A stretch of DNA of 64,000 nt from Actinacidiphila guanduensis (GTDB lineage: Bacteria > Actinomycetota > Actinomycetes > Streptomycetales > Streptomycetaceae): positions 183,603 through 247,602 of the forward strand of contig NZ_FNIE01000013.1 of assembly GCF_900103985.1 (NCBI RefSeq), in the 5' to 3' direction. The number at the start of each line of letters is the position of its first letter. Within the stretch, counting starts at the first letter, position 1. The notes under the pieces are model-generated. The model was not told the DNA's origin, searched no databases, and saw only the letters and a program-made list of their open reading frames with translations. This document shows, in pieces, positions 26,494 to 34,888 of this stretch. The translations under genes and the position numbers were made by a program.

Positions 26494-26725
26494 GCCGCCC
26501 CGCTGCCACCGCCGTCACAACTCCCGCGGCTCGCACGGTTCTTACGGCCCTCCGGCGGGCCCGCCAAACCCGCACGAGGGCGCCGCCGTCAGGCCGCAAT
26601 GCGGCGAACCCCGTCCCGCGGCCGCCACCGTCAGGCCTCCGGCGCCCACCTCGAGCAGCGCCCATCCCTTCCGGCGCCCACCCCGGCCAGCGGCCGCCGG
26701 CCAAACCGTCACGCCGCAAGCAGCC

Positions 26726-27250
26726 TCACACCGGCATCGTCGTCAGCTCGTAGCTCCACAAGTCGCCGCGGTTGGCCACCCGTTCGAAGCCGACCCGCTC
26801 CAGGACCGCCTGGGAAGGGGCGTTGCCCGGCTCGGTGGTGGCCAGCACCACGACCACCTCGGGCTGGGAGAGCGCCCACTGGCACACCGCGCGGGCCGCG
26901 TCGGTCGCCCAGCCGCCGCCGCGGGCGGACACGCACAGGTCGTAGCCGATCTCGACGGCGCCGCGGTCCGGCGGGCCGTGGAAGCCGACGCCGCCCAGCG
27001 CCGTGAGGTCCTGGGTGCGCTGGATGGCGAACAGGCCCCAGCCCGGCCGGTACACCCCGGCCGCGGCCGCCGCCACCGTCATCGAGGCCGCGCTCATCGT
27101 GCCGTCGCCGGGCACGCCGTCGATCCAGGTGAGCCCGCCCGGCTTGCCGTCGGCGAGCAGTGCGGACTCCGCGGGGAGCTGCTCCCGAAGGGTCAGCCTG
27201 CCCTGGGTCAGCACCAGCCGGCCGGCGTCGAGGGTTGCGTGCAGGGTCAT
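26726..27250 (-). CDS. GNAT family N-acetyltransferase
   Basis: A 174-residue acyltransferase of the RimJ/RimL-like GNAT type. Seen: VEIGYDLCVSARGGGWATDAARAV (acetyl-CoA pyrophosphate loop, here GGGWAT), LATTEPGNAPSQAVLERVGFERV (motif B with the conserved Asn and the ERVGF helix). The N-terminal strands are long. The acceptor is unknown. ATG 27250 starts the conserved TLHATLDAGRLVLTQ region. Both flanks are non-coding (232 and 266 bp) with nothing recognisable. Confidence 0.88.
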   Translation of the reverse strand: MTLHATLDAGRLVLTQGRLTLREQLPAESALLADGKPGGLTWIDGVPGDGTMSAASMTVAAAAAGVYRPGWGLFAIQRTQDLTALGGVGFHGPPDRGAVEIGYDLCVSARGGGWATDAARAVCQWALSQPEVVVVLATTEPGNAPSQAVLERVGFERVANRGDLWSYELTTMPV

Positions 27251-27516
27251 CGGACCGAACCGCCTTGTCGGACTCGTCGGGACTGGACGGGCGGCCGGCA
27301 CGGGGACGGCCGACCGGTGCGGGCCGTGCCCGGCCCGGTGCCGGTCCGCCGGGCGGGCGGGTGCGCGGGCCCCCACCTCCGGAACCCTACGCCCCCGCCC
27401 GGCACCCCGGCGCCCAGTGCCCGGACCGGGCCGCGGCCCCGGTCCGCGGAACATCCGGGGAACAGCGGCCGGCCGTCCCGTCCCGCCGTACCGGACGCCG
27501 TTCTCCGGGCAGGGTC

Positions 27517-29211
27517 TCAAAGGCGCGACAGCTCCGCCTCCAGGTCGTCCAGCCCCAGGGAGCCCAGCGACAGCGCGGCCATGTGCCACGCCTTGAGGTC
27601 GAAGGAGTCGCCGTGGGCGGCCCGGGCGGTGGCGCGGCCGCGCAGCCAGGCGCGCTCGCCGAGCTTGTAGCTGATCGCCTGCGCGGGCATGCCGAGGTAG
27701 CGGATCAGCTCGCTCTCGATCACCTCGGCGGGGCTGCCGTTGTGCCGGGCCAGGAACTCGTGGGCCAGCTGCGGGGTCCAGCGCTCGCCCGGGTGGAACG
27801 GGGAGTCCGCGGGGATCTCCAGCTCCAGGTGCATGCCGATGTCGATGATGACCCGGATCGCCCGCATCATCTGCTCGTCGAGGTGGCCCAGGCGCCGCTC
27901 GGGGTCGGTGAGGAAGCCCAGCTCGTCCATCAGCCGCTCCGCGTACAGGGCCCAGCCCTCGATGTTGGCGCTGACGTGCCCCACCGTCGCCTGGTACCGC
28001 GACAGGGAGGCGGCCACGTGCACCCACTGCGCGAGCTGGAGGTGGTGGCCGGGCACGCCCTCGTGGTACCAGGTCGAGACCAGGTTGAAGACGGGGAAGC
28101 TGGTGCGGCCCTGCGTCGGCAGCCAGGTCCGCCCGGGCCGGCTGAAGTCCTCGGTGGGGGCGGTGTAGTACGGGGCTGCGGCGCCGCCGGGCGGGGCGAT
28201 CCACGCCTCCACCTTCCGGACCGGCTCGGCCAGGTCGAAGTGCGTGCCGTCCAGCGCCTCGATCGCCTCGTCCATCAGCGCCTGCAGCCAGTCGCGGACC
28301 TCGGCCTCGCCCTCGATGACGGTGCCGTGGTCCTCCAGGTGCCGCAGCACCGCCCACGGGTCGGTGTCGGGCAGGATCTTGCCGGCCTCGGCGACCATCT
28401 CGGCGTGCAGCCGATGGAACTCCGACCAGCCGTACGCGTACGCCTCGTCCAGGTCCAGGTCGGCGCCCAGCCAGTAGCGGGTCCACAGCGCGTACCGCTC
28501 GCGGCCCACCGTGTCGGGGGCGCCCTCGGCGGCGGGGGCGTAGGTGTCGCGCAGCCAGTCGCGGAAAGCCGCGTAGGCGGCGGTGGCCTCGGCGGCGGCC
28601 GCGTCCAGCTCGGCGCGCAGCTCGGCCGGGCCGCCCTCGGTCAGGGCCGCGAACCAGCTGCCCTTCGTGCCGGACTCGCCGACCCACTCGGTGACCTGCT
28701 CCACCACGGTGCGCACCTGCCAGGGCCCGCCGAGCAGCCCCCGGGACAGGCCCTCGGCCAGGCTCTGCCGGTAGCTGTCGATCGCCGCGGGGACCGCCCG
28801 CAGCCGCGCCGCGAGGTCAGCGTAATCGGCCGTGGTGCCGGTGGGCATCAAGGTGAACGCCTCGCGGATGCTGTGCGCGGGCGAGTTGATGTTGCTCACC
28901 GTGCGCAGGTGCTCCCCGGCGGCGTGCACCGCGAGTTCGGCCTCCAGGCGTTCGCGCAGCAGCCGCGCGCAGCGCCGCTCGGCCTCGCTGTCGGCTCCCG
29001 GGCGGGCCTCGGCCTCGGTGAGCCGCGCCAGCGTGTCCGTCGCGAGGTCGGCCAGGGCCTGCGCGCCGGCGGGCGAGTAGTCCGGCAGGCGGCGGGCGCT
29101 GCCCGGGACGCCGAGGTAGGTGCCCGTGACCGGGTCGAGGGCGACGAGCGCGTCGACGTAGGCGTCGGCGACCGCGCGGGGCAGGGGCGAGGTGCTGGTG
29201 GTGTTCGGCAT
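27517..29211 (-). CDS. DUF885 family metallopeptidase-like protein
   Basis: A large, mostly alpha-helical protein of 564 residues. Seen: the thermolysin-type zinc motif in WYHEGVPGHHLQ (about 380-390), here HExxPGHH, followed by a Glu-rich helix carrying NIEGWALYAERLMDELG, the third zinc ligand region. The motif and length match the DUF885 family, in which some members act as dipeptidases. No signal peptide is present, so it is cytoplasmic. ATG 29211 is chosen over an upstream GTG-type extension because the helix starts there. Adjacent genes are unrelated. Confidence 0.9.
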   Translation of the reverse strand: MPNTTSTSPLPRAVADAYVDALVALDPVTGTYLGVPGSARRLPDYSPAGAQALADLATDTLARLTEAEARPGADSEAERRCARLLRERLEAELAVHAAGEHLRTVSNINSPAHSIREAFTLMPTGTTADYADLAARLRAVPAAIDSYRQSLAEGLSRGLLGGPWQVRTVVEQVTEWVGESGTKGSWFAALTEGGPAELRAELDAAAAEATAAYAAFRDWLRDTYAPAAEGAPDTVGRERYALWTRYWLGADLDLDEAYAYGWSEFHRLHAEMVAEAGKILPDTDPWAVLRHLEDHGTVIEGEAEVRDWLQALMDEAIEALDGTHFDLAEPVRKVEAWIAPPGGAAAPYYTAPTEDFSRPGRTWLPTQGRTSFPVFNLVSTWYHEGVPGHHLQLAQWVHVAASLSRYQATVGHVSANIEGWALYAERLMDELGFLTDPERRLGHLDEQMMRAIRVIIDIGMHLELEIPADSPFHPGERWTPQLAHEFLARHNGSPAEVIESELIRYLGMPAQAISYKLGERAWLRGRATARAAHGDSFDLKAWHMAALSLGSLGLDDLEAELSRL

Positions 29212-29400
29212 ACGGACATCTTGGTACGGCGGGGCGGCCGCCGTCACCACCGTTCTGCACGCCACGCCTTACCGCGGGCCGCACGACGGCCATCGCACCG
29301 GCGGCAGCGGGCCGGCTGCGGCCCAGGCGCCGGTCGGGTGCCGGCGGAGTGCCGGTCCCACCGCCTGTGTACGGCCGGTCCGCGGCCTGTTTGTGGCCGG

Positions 29401-30801
29401 TCAGACGCTGCGGCGCACGACTGTCCAGGGCAGGTGGGCGGCAGCGCTCTCCCCGGCCGGGGGAAGCGTCGCGGTGATCACGAGGGTGCCGTCCTCGACC
29501 TGGTAGTCCAGCGGCAGGCCCAGCTCGCGCATCGTGGCCACCATGCCGGTGTTCGCCGCGCGGGTGACGGCGTAGACGCTCTCCCGGCCGGCCTCCACCG
29601 CGAGTTCGACCAGCTTGCGCAGGAGCAGCAGGCCGAGGCCGCGGCGCTGCCAGGCGTCCTCGACGAGCAGCGCCACCTCGCTCTCCTCGCCGTCCCACAG
29701 CAGGTGGCCCAGGGCGGCGATCCGGCCCGAGGCGGTCTCGGCGGCCAGTGAGCGGCCGAAGCGGTCGCTGAGCAGGTGCCCCAGGTAGCGGTCGGCGTCG
29801 CCGACCGGGCCGTGGTAACGCATCGCCAGCGTGGCGGGGGAGCAGCGCTCGTGCATCTCCAGGGCCGCGGGCCGGTCCTCGGGGCCGACCCGGCGGACGG
29901 TGATCTCGTTGCCCTCGGGCAGCGTCAGCACATCCCTGGCCGTCGGCCTGCGGACGCCGAGCCGGGCGTCCAGCTCGACCAGCGCGCGGGCCCGGGCGAA
30001 CTCGGTGGGGGTGAAGGGCAGGTGCTCGCGGCGGACGGTGACGGTGCCGCCGGCGGGGTCCCGCAGCTGCATCACGGTGGGCGCGGCGCCCTCACGGGAG
30101 GCACCCGCGGCCTCGTCGGCGGCCCCGGCGGGGGTGGAGGTGATGGTGCAGCGGCCGAACATCTGCCGCAGGGCGAGCGGGAGTTCGGCGGGGTCCAGGG
30201 CGGTGCGGGTGGCCAGGGTGAGCATCCGCACGGGGGTGTCGACCAGGTCGTGGGCGTCGGCGCGCTCCAGCCAGGTGTCGGTGCCGCCCGCGTCGGAGAC
30301 GGTCAGCGCGAGGGTGGCCGCGGTGAGCGCGGCCGGGGCGCGCAGCAGGAACTCGTCCACGGTGCCCTCGGCGAGCGGGTGCGTCTGGAGGGTGATGACG
30401 TCCACCCGGCTGCGGGCCAGCGCCGTGCACACCGAGCCGAGACTGCCGGGGGTGTCGCGCACGGTGGTGCGCAGCCGCCACAGCGCGGTCTCGTCCGAGC
30501 CGTCGGCGGGCAGTGAGTCCGGAGTCGCCACGGTGCTCGCCGCGGCGGCCTCTGCGGCGGCCGGCTGCGGCTGCGGACGGTGGTGGCCGCCCCGGCGTAC
30601 CCACCAGGTGTGGGCGCAGGCGGCCAGCAGCAGGGCGACCGTGGTGGCGATCAGCAGCGTCAGGCCGTCCGGGCCGTTGGACACGAGGTCGGCCACGCAG
30701 TCCGCGAGGGCCATGGCGGCGAAGACAGCGGCGACCTCGACGAGGTCGCGGCCCCAGTGGCGGCGCCGTGCGGAGGCGGAGGCAGGGGTCGTATGCGGCA
30801 T
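29401..30801 (-). CDS. Membrane-anchored ACT-GNAT fusion protein
   Basis: 466 residues in three parts: two predicted membrane helices near the N-terminus (VEVAAVFAAMALADCVADLV and TLLIATTVALLLAACAHTWW), an ACT-like ligand-binding domain (VRDTPGSLGSVCTALARSRV, about 110-190), and a C-terminal GNAT acetyltransferase with EVALLVEDAWQRRGLGLLLL, containing the QRRGLG acetyl-CoA loop. The design suggests small-molecule control of protein or metabolite acetylation at the membrane. Ligand and substrate are unknown. ATG 30801 is chosen; a second ATG six bases upstream is possible. Confidence 0.87.
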   Translation of the reverse strand: MPHTTPASASARRRHWGRDLVEVAAVFAAMALADCVADLVSNGPDGLTLLIATTVALLLAACAHTWWVRRGGHHRPQPQPAAAEAAAASTVATPDSLPADGSDETALWRLRTTVRDTPGSLGSVCTALARSRVDVITLQTHPLAEGTVDEFLLRAPAALTAATLALTVSDAGGTDTWLERADAHDLVDTPVRMLTLATRTALDPAELPLALRQMFGRCTITSTPAGAADEAAGASREGAAPTVMQLRDPAGGTVTVRREHLPFTPTEFARARALVELDARLGVRRPTARDVLTLPEGNEITVRRVGPEDRPAALEMHERCSPATLAMRYHGPVGDADRYLGHLLSDRFGRSLAAETASGRIAALGHLLWDGEESEVALLVEDAWQRRGLGLLLLRKLVELAVEAGRESVYAVTRAANTGMVATMRELGLPLDYQVEDGTLVITATLPPAGESAAAHLPWTVVRRSV

Positions 30802-30814
30802 ACACACACTCTGC

Positions 30815-30828
30815 GCGACACGTGTTGC
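30815..30828. promoter_or_regulatory. Imperfect palindrome just upstream of the ACT-GNAT gene
   Basis: GCGACACGTGTTGC has a perfect 8-bp core ACACGTGT with matching outer GC pairs and one mismatch. It lies 14-27 bp before the start codon on the minus strand. It could be an operator; no regulator is identified. Confidence 0.3.
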
Positions 30829-31296
30829 GTGATCACGAACAGGCCATGACCGCGCGGTAAAGGGCCGTTCTCCTCGGTTAACTTACCCTTTCAACCTTTT
30901 TGCCGTCCGCCGCCCCGCCCGCAAGAGCCCGCCTCCCGCGCCCTCCGGGCCTGCCTCCCGTCCGTCGAGCCCCGCTGGTCCGCCGGGTCCTCCGCTGGCC
31001 CGCCAAGCCTCGCCCCTGCCCTGCCCCCGCCGCCGCAGGCGCCCGGCGCAGGCACGGAAAAGACCGGCGAAGTTTTCCCGGCGGCCGGGAACTCCCCTGC
31101 CGTGGGGGGAGTTGTCTGGGTACGGGCCGGTGCCCAGCGCCGGTCCGGCCAGCGGCTCCGACCGGGCGCCCCCGTCCCGGTCGGAGCTCCCGCCGCCGTC
31201 CAGGCGCCCCGCCGGTCCCCCCTCCTCCGGCAGGGCGCCGGGCGGTGCCAGACGCCGTACACGCCCCCTCGTGTCCCGAGTCGGCGCCGCTACGGG
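30829..31296. other. Non-coding stretch between ACT-GNAT and NCS2 permease genes
   Basis: 468 bp with no gene showing proper codon bias. It holds an AT-rich patch near 30880-30900 (TTGAAAGGGTAAGTTAACC on the minus strand), which might be promoter DNA for the ACT-GNAT gene, and a hairpin at 31090-31113 (AACTCCCC/GGGGAGTT) that could end the permease transcript. Confidence 0.4.
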
Positions 31297-32757
31297 CTAC
31301 TTGACGCCCGCCGCCTGCTGGATCGGGTCGATGGCGAAGTAGGCCAGGAAGGCGACCGACACGCCCCACACCAGCGGGTGGATGTCGCGCCACTTGCCCA
31401 GCGCCAGCTTGATCGCCACGTAGGACAGGAAGCCCGCGCCGATCCCGTTGGTGATGCTGTAGGTGAAGGGCATCACCGCGATGGTCAGGAACGCGGGGAT
31501 CGCGACGTCGTACTGCGTCCAGTCGATGTTGCGGACCTGCGCCATCAGCAGGAAGCCCACCGCGACCAGCGCGGGCGCCGCCGCCTGCGAGGGCACCACG
31601 CCCGCCAGCGGCGACAGGAACAGCGCCACCGCGAAGAGCAGGCCGGTCACCACGCTGGCCAGCCCCGTGCGGGCGCCCTCGCCGACACCGGCCGCGGACT
31701 CCACGTACGCGGTGTTGGACGAGCACGAGGCCGCGCCGCCCGCGACCGCCGCGGCGCCGTCGATGAACAGCACCCGCCCGATGTTGGGCACCCGGCCCTT
31801 GCTGTCGAGCAGCCCCGCCTCGCTGGAGATGCCGACGATCGTGCCCATGGCGTCGAAGAAGTCCGAGAGCACCAGGGTGAAGACGAAGAGCACCGAGGTG
31901 ACGATCCCCGCCTCCTTGAAGCCGCCGAGGAGGCTGAAGTGGCCGATCAGCCCGAAGTCGGGGCTCGCCACCACCTTGTGCGGCATCTTCGGCACGGTCA
32001 GGCCCCAGGCCGCGTCCGGGATGTCGGCGATCTTGTTGATGACGATCGCCAGCACCGTCATCGCCACGATGCTGATCAGGATCGCGCCCTTGACCCGCCG
32101 GGCCACCAGCGCCACCGTGAGCAGCACGCCGACGCAGAAGACCAGCACGGGCCAGCCGGTCAGCGTGCCCGAACCGCCCAGCTGCACCGGGGTGGTGGTG
32201 TCGGCCGCGTCGGGGATGCGGCTGGCGAAGCCGGCGTCGACCAGGCCGATGAACGCGATGAACATGCCGATGCCCACGCTGATTGCCTGCTTGATCGGCT
32301 GCGGGATCGCGTTCATGATCGCCTGCCGCAGCCCGGTGGCGACCAGGACGCAGATCAGCAGCCCCTCGATCACCACCAGGCCCATCGCGTCCGGCCAGCT
32401 CATCTTCGGCGCCAGCTGGAAGGCGACCACCGCGTTCAGCCCGAGCCCGGCGGCGATGGCCAGCGGCAGGTTGCCGCCCACCCCCATGATCGCCGTCATC
32501 ACCGCGGCCACCAGCGCGGTGGCGGTGAGCAGTTGGTCCGGCGCCAGGTGGTGGTGGAACTTGTCCGTCGCGCTGCCCAGGATGATCGGATTGAGCACGA
32601 GGATGTACGCCATCGTGAAGAACGTGGCCAGGCCGCCGCGTACCTCCCGGATCGGCGTGGACCCCCGCTCGGCTATGCGGAACCAGCGCTCCAGCGGGCC
32701 GCCGGCAGGCGGTGGGGCCGACGTGGCGGGGGCGGTGTCGGCGACGGTTCCGGGCAT
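31297..32757 (-). CDS. NCS2 family guanine/hypoxanthine permease
   Basis: Purine transporter of the AzgA-like branch of NCS2, 486 residues with about 12-14 membrane helices. Seen: GGLATFFTMAYILVLNP (first helix, AzgA signature), NAVVAFQLA, the TLVLSDFFDAMGTIVG transport motif with the catalytic-type Asp pair, and AASCSSNTAYVESAAGVGEGARTGLAS. Proton-coupled uptake of hypoxanthine, guanine or adenine is expected. AGAGGAG precedes the ATG at 32757. Upstream are iterated CGGTCC boxes (32775-32845); an SDR gene on the same strand lies 214 bp further on. Purine link: purB is 4 kb away but unlinked in transcription. Confidence 0.92.
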   Translation of the reverse strand: MPGTVADTAPATSAPPPAGGPLERWFRIAERGSTPIREVRGGLATFFTMAYILVLNPIILGSATDKFHHHLAPDQLLTATALVAAVMTAIMGVGGNLPLAIAAGLGLNAVVAFQLAPKMSWPDAMGLVVIEGLLICVLVATGLRQAIMNAIPQPIKQAISVGIGMFIAFIGLVDAGFASRIPDAADTTTPVQLGGSGTLTGWPVLVFCVGVLLTVALVARRVKGAILISIVAMTVLAIVINKIADIPDAAWGLTVPKMPHKVVASPDFGLIGHFSLLGGFKEAGIVTSVLFVFTLVLSDFFDAMGTIVGISSEAGLLDSKGRVPNIGRVLFIDGAAAVAGGAASCSSNTAYVESAAGVGEGARTGLASVVTGLLFAVALFLSPLAGVVPSQAAAPALVAVGFLLMAQVRNIDWTQYDVAIPAFLTIAVMPFTYSITNGIGAGFLSYVAIKLALGKWRDIHPLVWGVSVAFLAYFAIDPIQQAAGVK

Positions 32758-32971
32758 GGCGCTCCTCTGAAGTTGTCCGACGCGGTCCCGACGCGGCCTC
32801 GATACGGTCGCGGCGCAGTCGAGCACGGTCCGGTACGGTCCGAAATCCCAAGCAGGGCACACGGATTGTGCCGCCCCGCGGGCGCGCGCGGGTTTCCCCG
32901 GCGTTACCCCGTATCACCGTCGGGTTTCGGCCATGCCCAGGTCAAGATCTACGGCGCGAACACGGCCCGGT

Positions 32972-33724
32972 TCACAGGCCCCCGGCCACCCGCAGCACCG
33001 CGCCGGTGGTGTACGAGGCGTCCGCCGACAGCAGCCACGCCACCGGCCCCGCGATCTCCTCCGGCTGCCCCGGCCGCGCCATCGGCACGCCCGACTCGGC
33101 CTTGCGCCACGGCCGTTCGGCATCGCCCATGGCCGCGTGGATGCCGGTGAGGACCAGCCCGGGCTGCACCGAGTTGACCCGGATGCCCTCCTCGGCGAGC
33201 TCCTTGGCCAGCCCCACCGTCATCGCGTCCACCGCGGCCTTGCTCGCCGCGTAGTGCACGTACTCGCCGGGACCGCCCAACGTGGCCGCGCCCGAGGAGA
33301 TGTTGACGATCGCCCCGCCGCTGCCGCCGCGCCGGGTGGACATCGCGCGGGCCGCCCGGCGGGCGCACAGCAGCGCACCGGTGACGTTGACCTCCACCAC
33401 CCGGCGGATCACCTCCACCGGCGTCTCGGTGAAGCGGCCCAACGGCCCGGTGATCCCCGCGTTGTTGACCAGCCCCGTCACCTGGCCCAGCCTCTCGCGC
33501 ACGGCGTCGAAGAAGGCGTCCACCTGCGCCTCGTCGCTGGTGTCGACCTGGTGGACCAGGCACGTGCCGCCTGCCGAGCGGATCCCGGCGGCCACCTCCT
33601 CGGCCGCGTCCCGCGCCCGCTCGTACCCGATCGCGACCGCGTGCCCCTCGTCCGTGAGCCGCCGGGCCACCGCGGCGCCGATGCCGCGGCCGCCCCCGGT
33701 GATGACGGTGACCTGTTCCCTCAC
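32972..33724 (-). CDS. Short-chain dehydrogenase/reductase
   Basis: Classical SDR, 250 residues. Seen: TGGGRGIGAAV (NAD(P) loop), NNAGITGP, IVNISSGAA with the catalytic Ser, YVHYAASKAA with the YxxxK pair, and the closing TGAVLRVAGG. FabG-like proteins of this length reduce or oxidise sugars, polyols or beta-ketoacyl groups; substrate unknown. GTG 33724 has AGGAG 7 nt upstream. It is divergent from a GntR regulator gene across 275 bp with a palindromic operator, so it may be controlled by it. Confidence 0.92.
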   Translation of the reverse strand: MREQVTVITGGGRGIGAAVARRLTDEGHAVAIGYERARDAAEEVAAGIRSAGGTCLVHQVDTSDEAQVDAFFDAVRERLGQVTGLVNNAGITGPLGRFTETPVEVIRRVVEVNVTGALLCARRAARAMSTRRGGSGGAIVNISSGAATLGGPGEYVHYAASKAAVDAMTVGLAKELAEEGIRVNSVQPGLVLTGIHAAMGDAERPWRKAESGVPMARPGQPEEIAGPVAWLLSADASYTTGAVLRVAGGL

Positions 33725-33837
33725 GTGCCACTCCTGTTCAACAACCGCAGAGATCACGAACGCCGGTACGGCGCCCCGTCAACATCGTATGAACTCCGTA
33801 CGAATCCGGTTCCGCCGGGCATGGCCGGGTTCGACGA

Positions 33838-33851
33838 TTGGTCTTGACCAA
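33838..33851. promoter_or_regulatory. DasR-type (dre-like) palindrome at the GntR/SDR divergent promoter
   Basis: TTGGTCTTGACCAA has perfect arms TTGGTC/GACCAA. The core TGGTCTTGACCA differs by one base from the DasR consensus TGGTCTAGACCA. The last six bases of TTGACC, with TATCGT about 18 bp on, could be a promoter reading toward gntR, so binding would block it. A second, weaker symmetry (TCGTA/TACGA, 33785-33803) lies closer to the SDR gene. Confidence 0.6.
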
Positions 33852-33999
33852 GTTCGCGCCGCGCCTCTATCGTCCTGGTACTGAAAGGACCTTTAATAAA
33901 CACAGGTTCCGAAACAAGGCTCAACAAGCCGCGCGGCGGCCGGCGCAGGCCGGCACCGGCGGACCGGTGGGCGCGGCAGACATCGATTGCGAGGACAGG

Positions 34000-34761
34000 G
34001 TGGGGACCACGCAGCTCGAAGCAGTGCAGGAGCCGAAGTACTGGCACCTGAAGACGGTGCTCGGCGACGCCCTCGACTCGGAGTTCGAGGTCGGCGAGAT
34101 CCTGCCCAACGAACGCGACCTCGCGGCCCGCTTCGGCGTCGCGCGCGCGACCCTGCGCCAGGCGCTGGAGCAGCTGGAGCTCGAGGGGCGGCTGCAGCGC
34201 AGGCGGGGCGTCGGCACCACCGTGGCGCCGCCGCGGATCGGCGTGTCGGTGGGCCCCTCGGCGAACGTCTGGCCGGGTGCCGGGCGCGACGCCTGGAGCA
34301 CCGTCGGCTGCGCCGAGGCCGTACCGCCCGCGCCGCTGGCCGCCCTGCTCGGTGTCGCGCGCGACGAGACCGTTCACACAGTCCGCCGCGAGCGCGTCAT
34401 GCAGGGCCAGCCGGTCGCCACCGAGCTGCTCTACGTCCCGGCCGCCTCCGTGCCGGACCTGTCGCGCATGCTCACCCCCGCGACGCACGCGCCCGCCGTC
34501 CTCGCCGAGCTGCACCGCCTGGAGCTGGAGGGCGAGGACCGCTCGGTCGAACTCGGCTCGGCCCGCGCGGAGGACGCGAAGCAGCTCGACCGGCTCCCCG
34601 GCGCGCCCGTCCTCGTCGTCACCACGCGCTACTACGCGGCCGGCCGGGTCGCGGCGGCCTCGGTGGCCACGTACCGGGCCGACACGTGCCGGCTCACCTT
34701 CGGTGACTCCGGGGGCCTCGAGGTGCTGCACAACAGCGCTCCGGAGCGCCGCGCGTCCTGA
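34000..34761 (+). CDS. GntR/HutC family transcription regulator with UTRA domain
   Basis: A 253-residue regulator. Seen: winged-helix (PNERDLAARFGVARATLRQA, then EGRLQRRRGVGTTV, about 37-75) and a C-terminal UTRA ligand domain (VPPAPLAALLG... to YRADTCRLTF). It has the same architecture as DasR, the GlcNAc-phosphate sensor of streptomycetes, but is a separate paralogue. GTG 34000 is preferred; the frame stays open to 33838 through the operator. The dre-like site in its own promoter suggests autoregulation. It converges on a ROK gene. Confidence 0.92.
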   Translation: MGTTQLEAVQEPKYWHLKTVLGDALDSEFEVGEILPNERDLAARFGVARATLRQALEQLELEGRLQRRRGVGTTVAPPRIGVSVGPSANVWPGAGRDAWSTVGCAEAVPPAPLAALLGVARDETVHTVRRERVMQGQPVATELLYVPAASVPDLSRMLTPATHAPAVLAELHRLELEGEDRSVELGSARAEDAKQLDRLPGAPVLVVTTRYYAAGRVAAASVATYRADTCRLTFGDSGGLEVLHNSAPERRAS

Positions 34762-34807
34762 CCGGCACGCCCGTTACGCGGTAGGAGAACTGCGCGCTTC
34801 ATCGGCA

Positions 34808-34836
34808 CGGCGGTGCGCTTCGCCCCCGCACCGCCG
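34808..34836. terminator. Hairpin between convergent gntR and ROK genes
   Basis: CGGCGGTGCG and CGCACCGCCG form a perfect 10-bp stem with a 9-nt loop, 47 bp after the gntR stop and 52 bp before the ROK stop. No T-tract is present. It would work for both genes. Confidence 0.6.
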
Positions 34837-34888
34837 CCCCGAGCGCGGGGCAGATGCGGGGCACAGCAGCCCCGCCGGCCGCGGCAGC

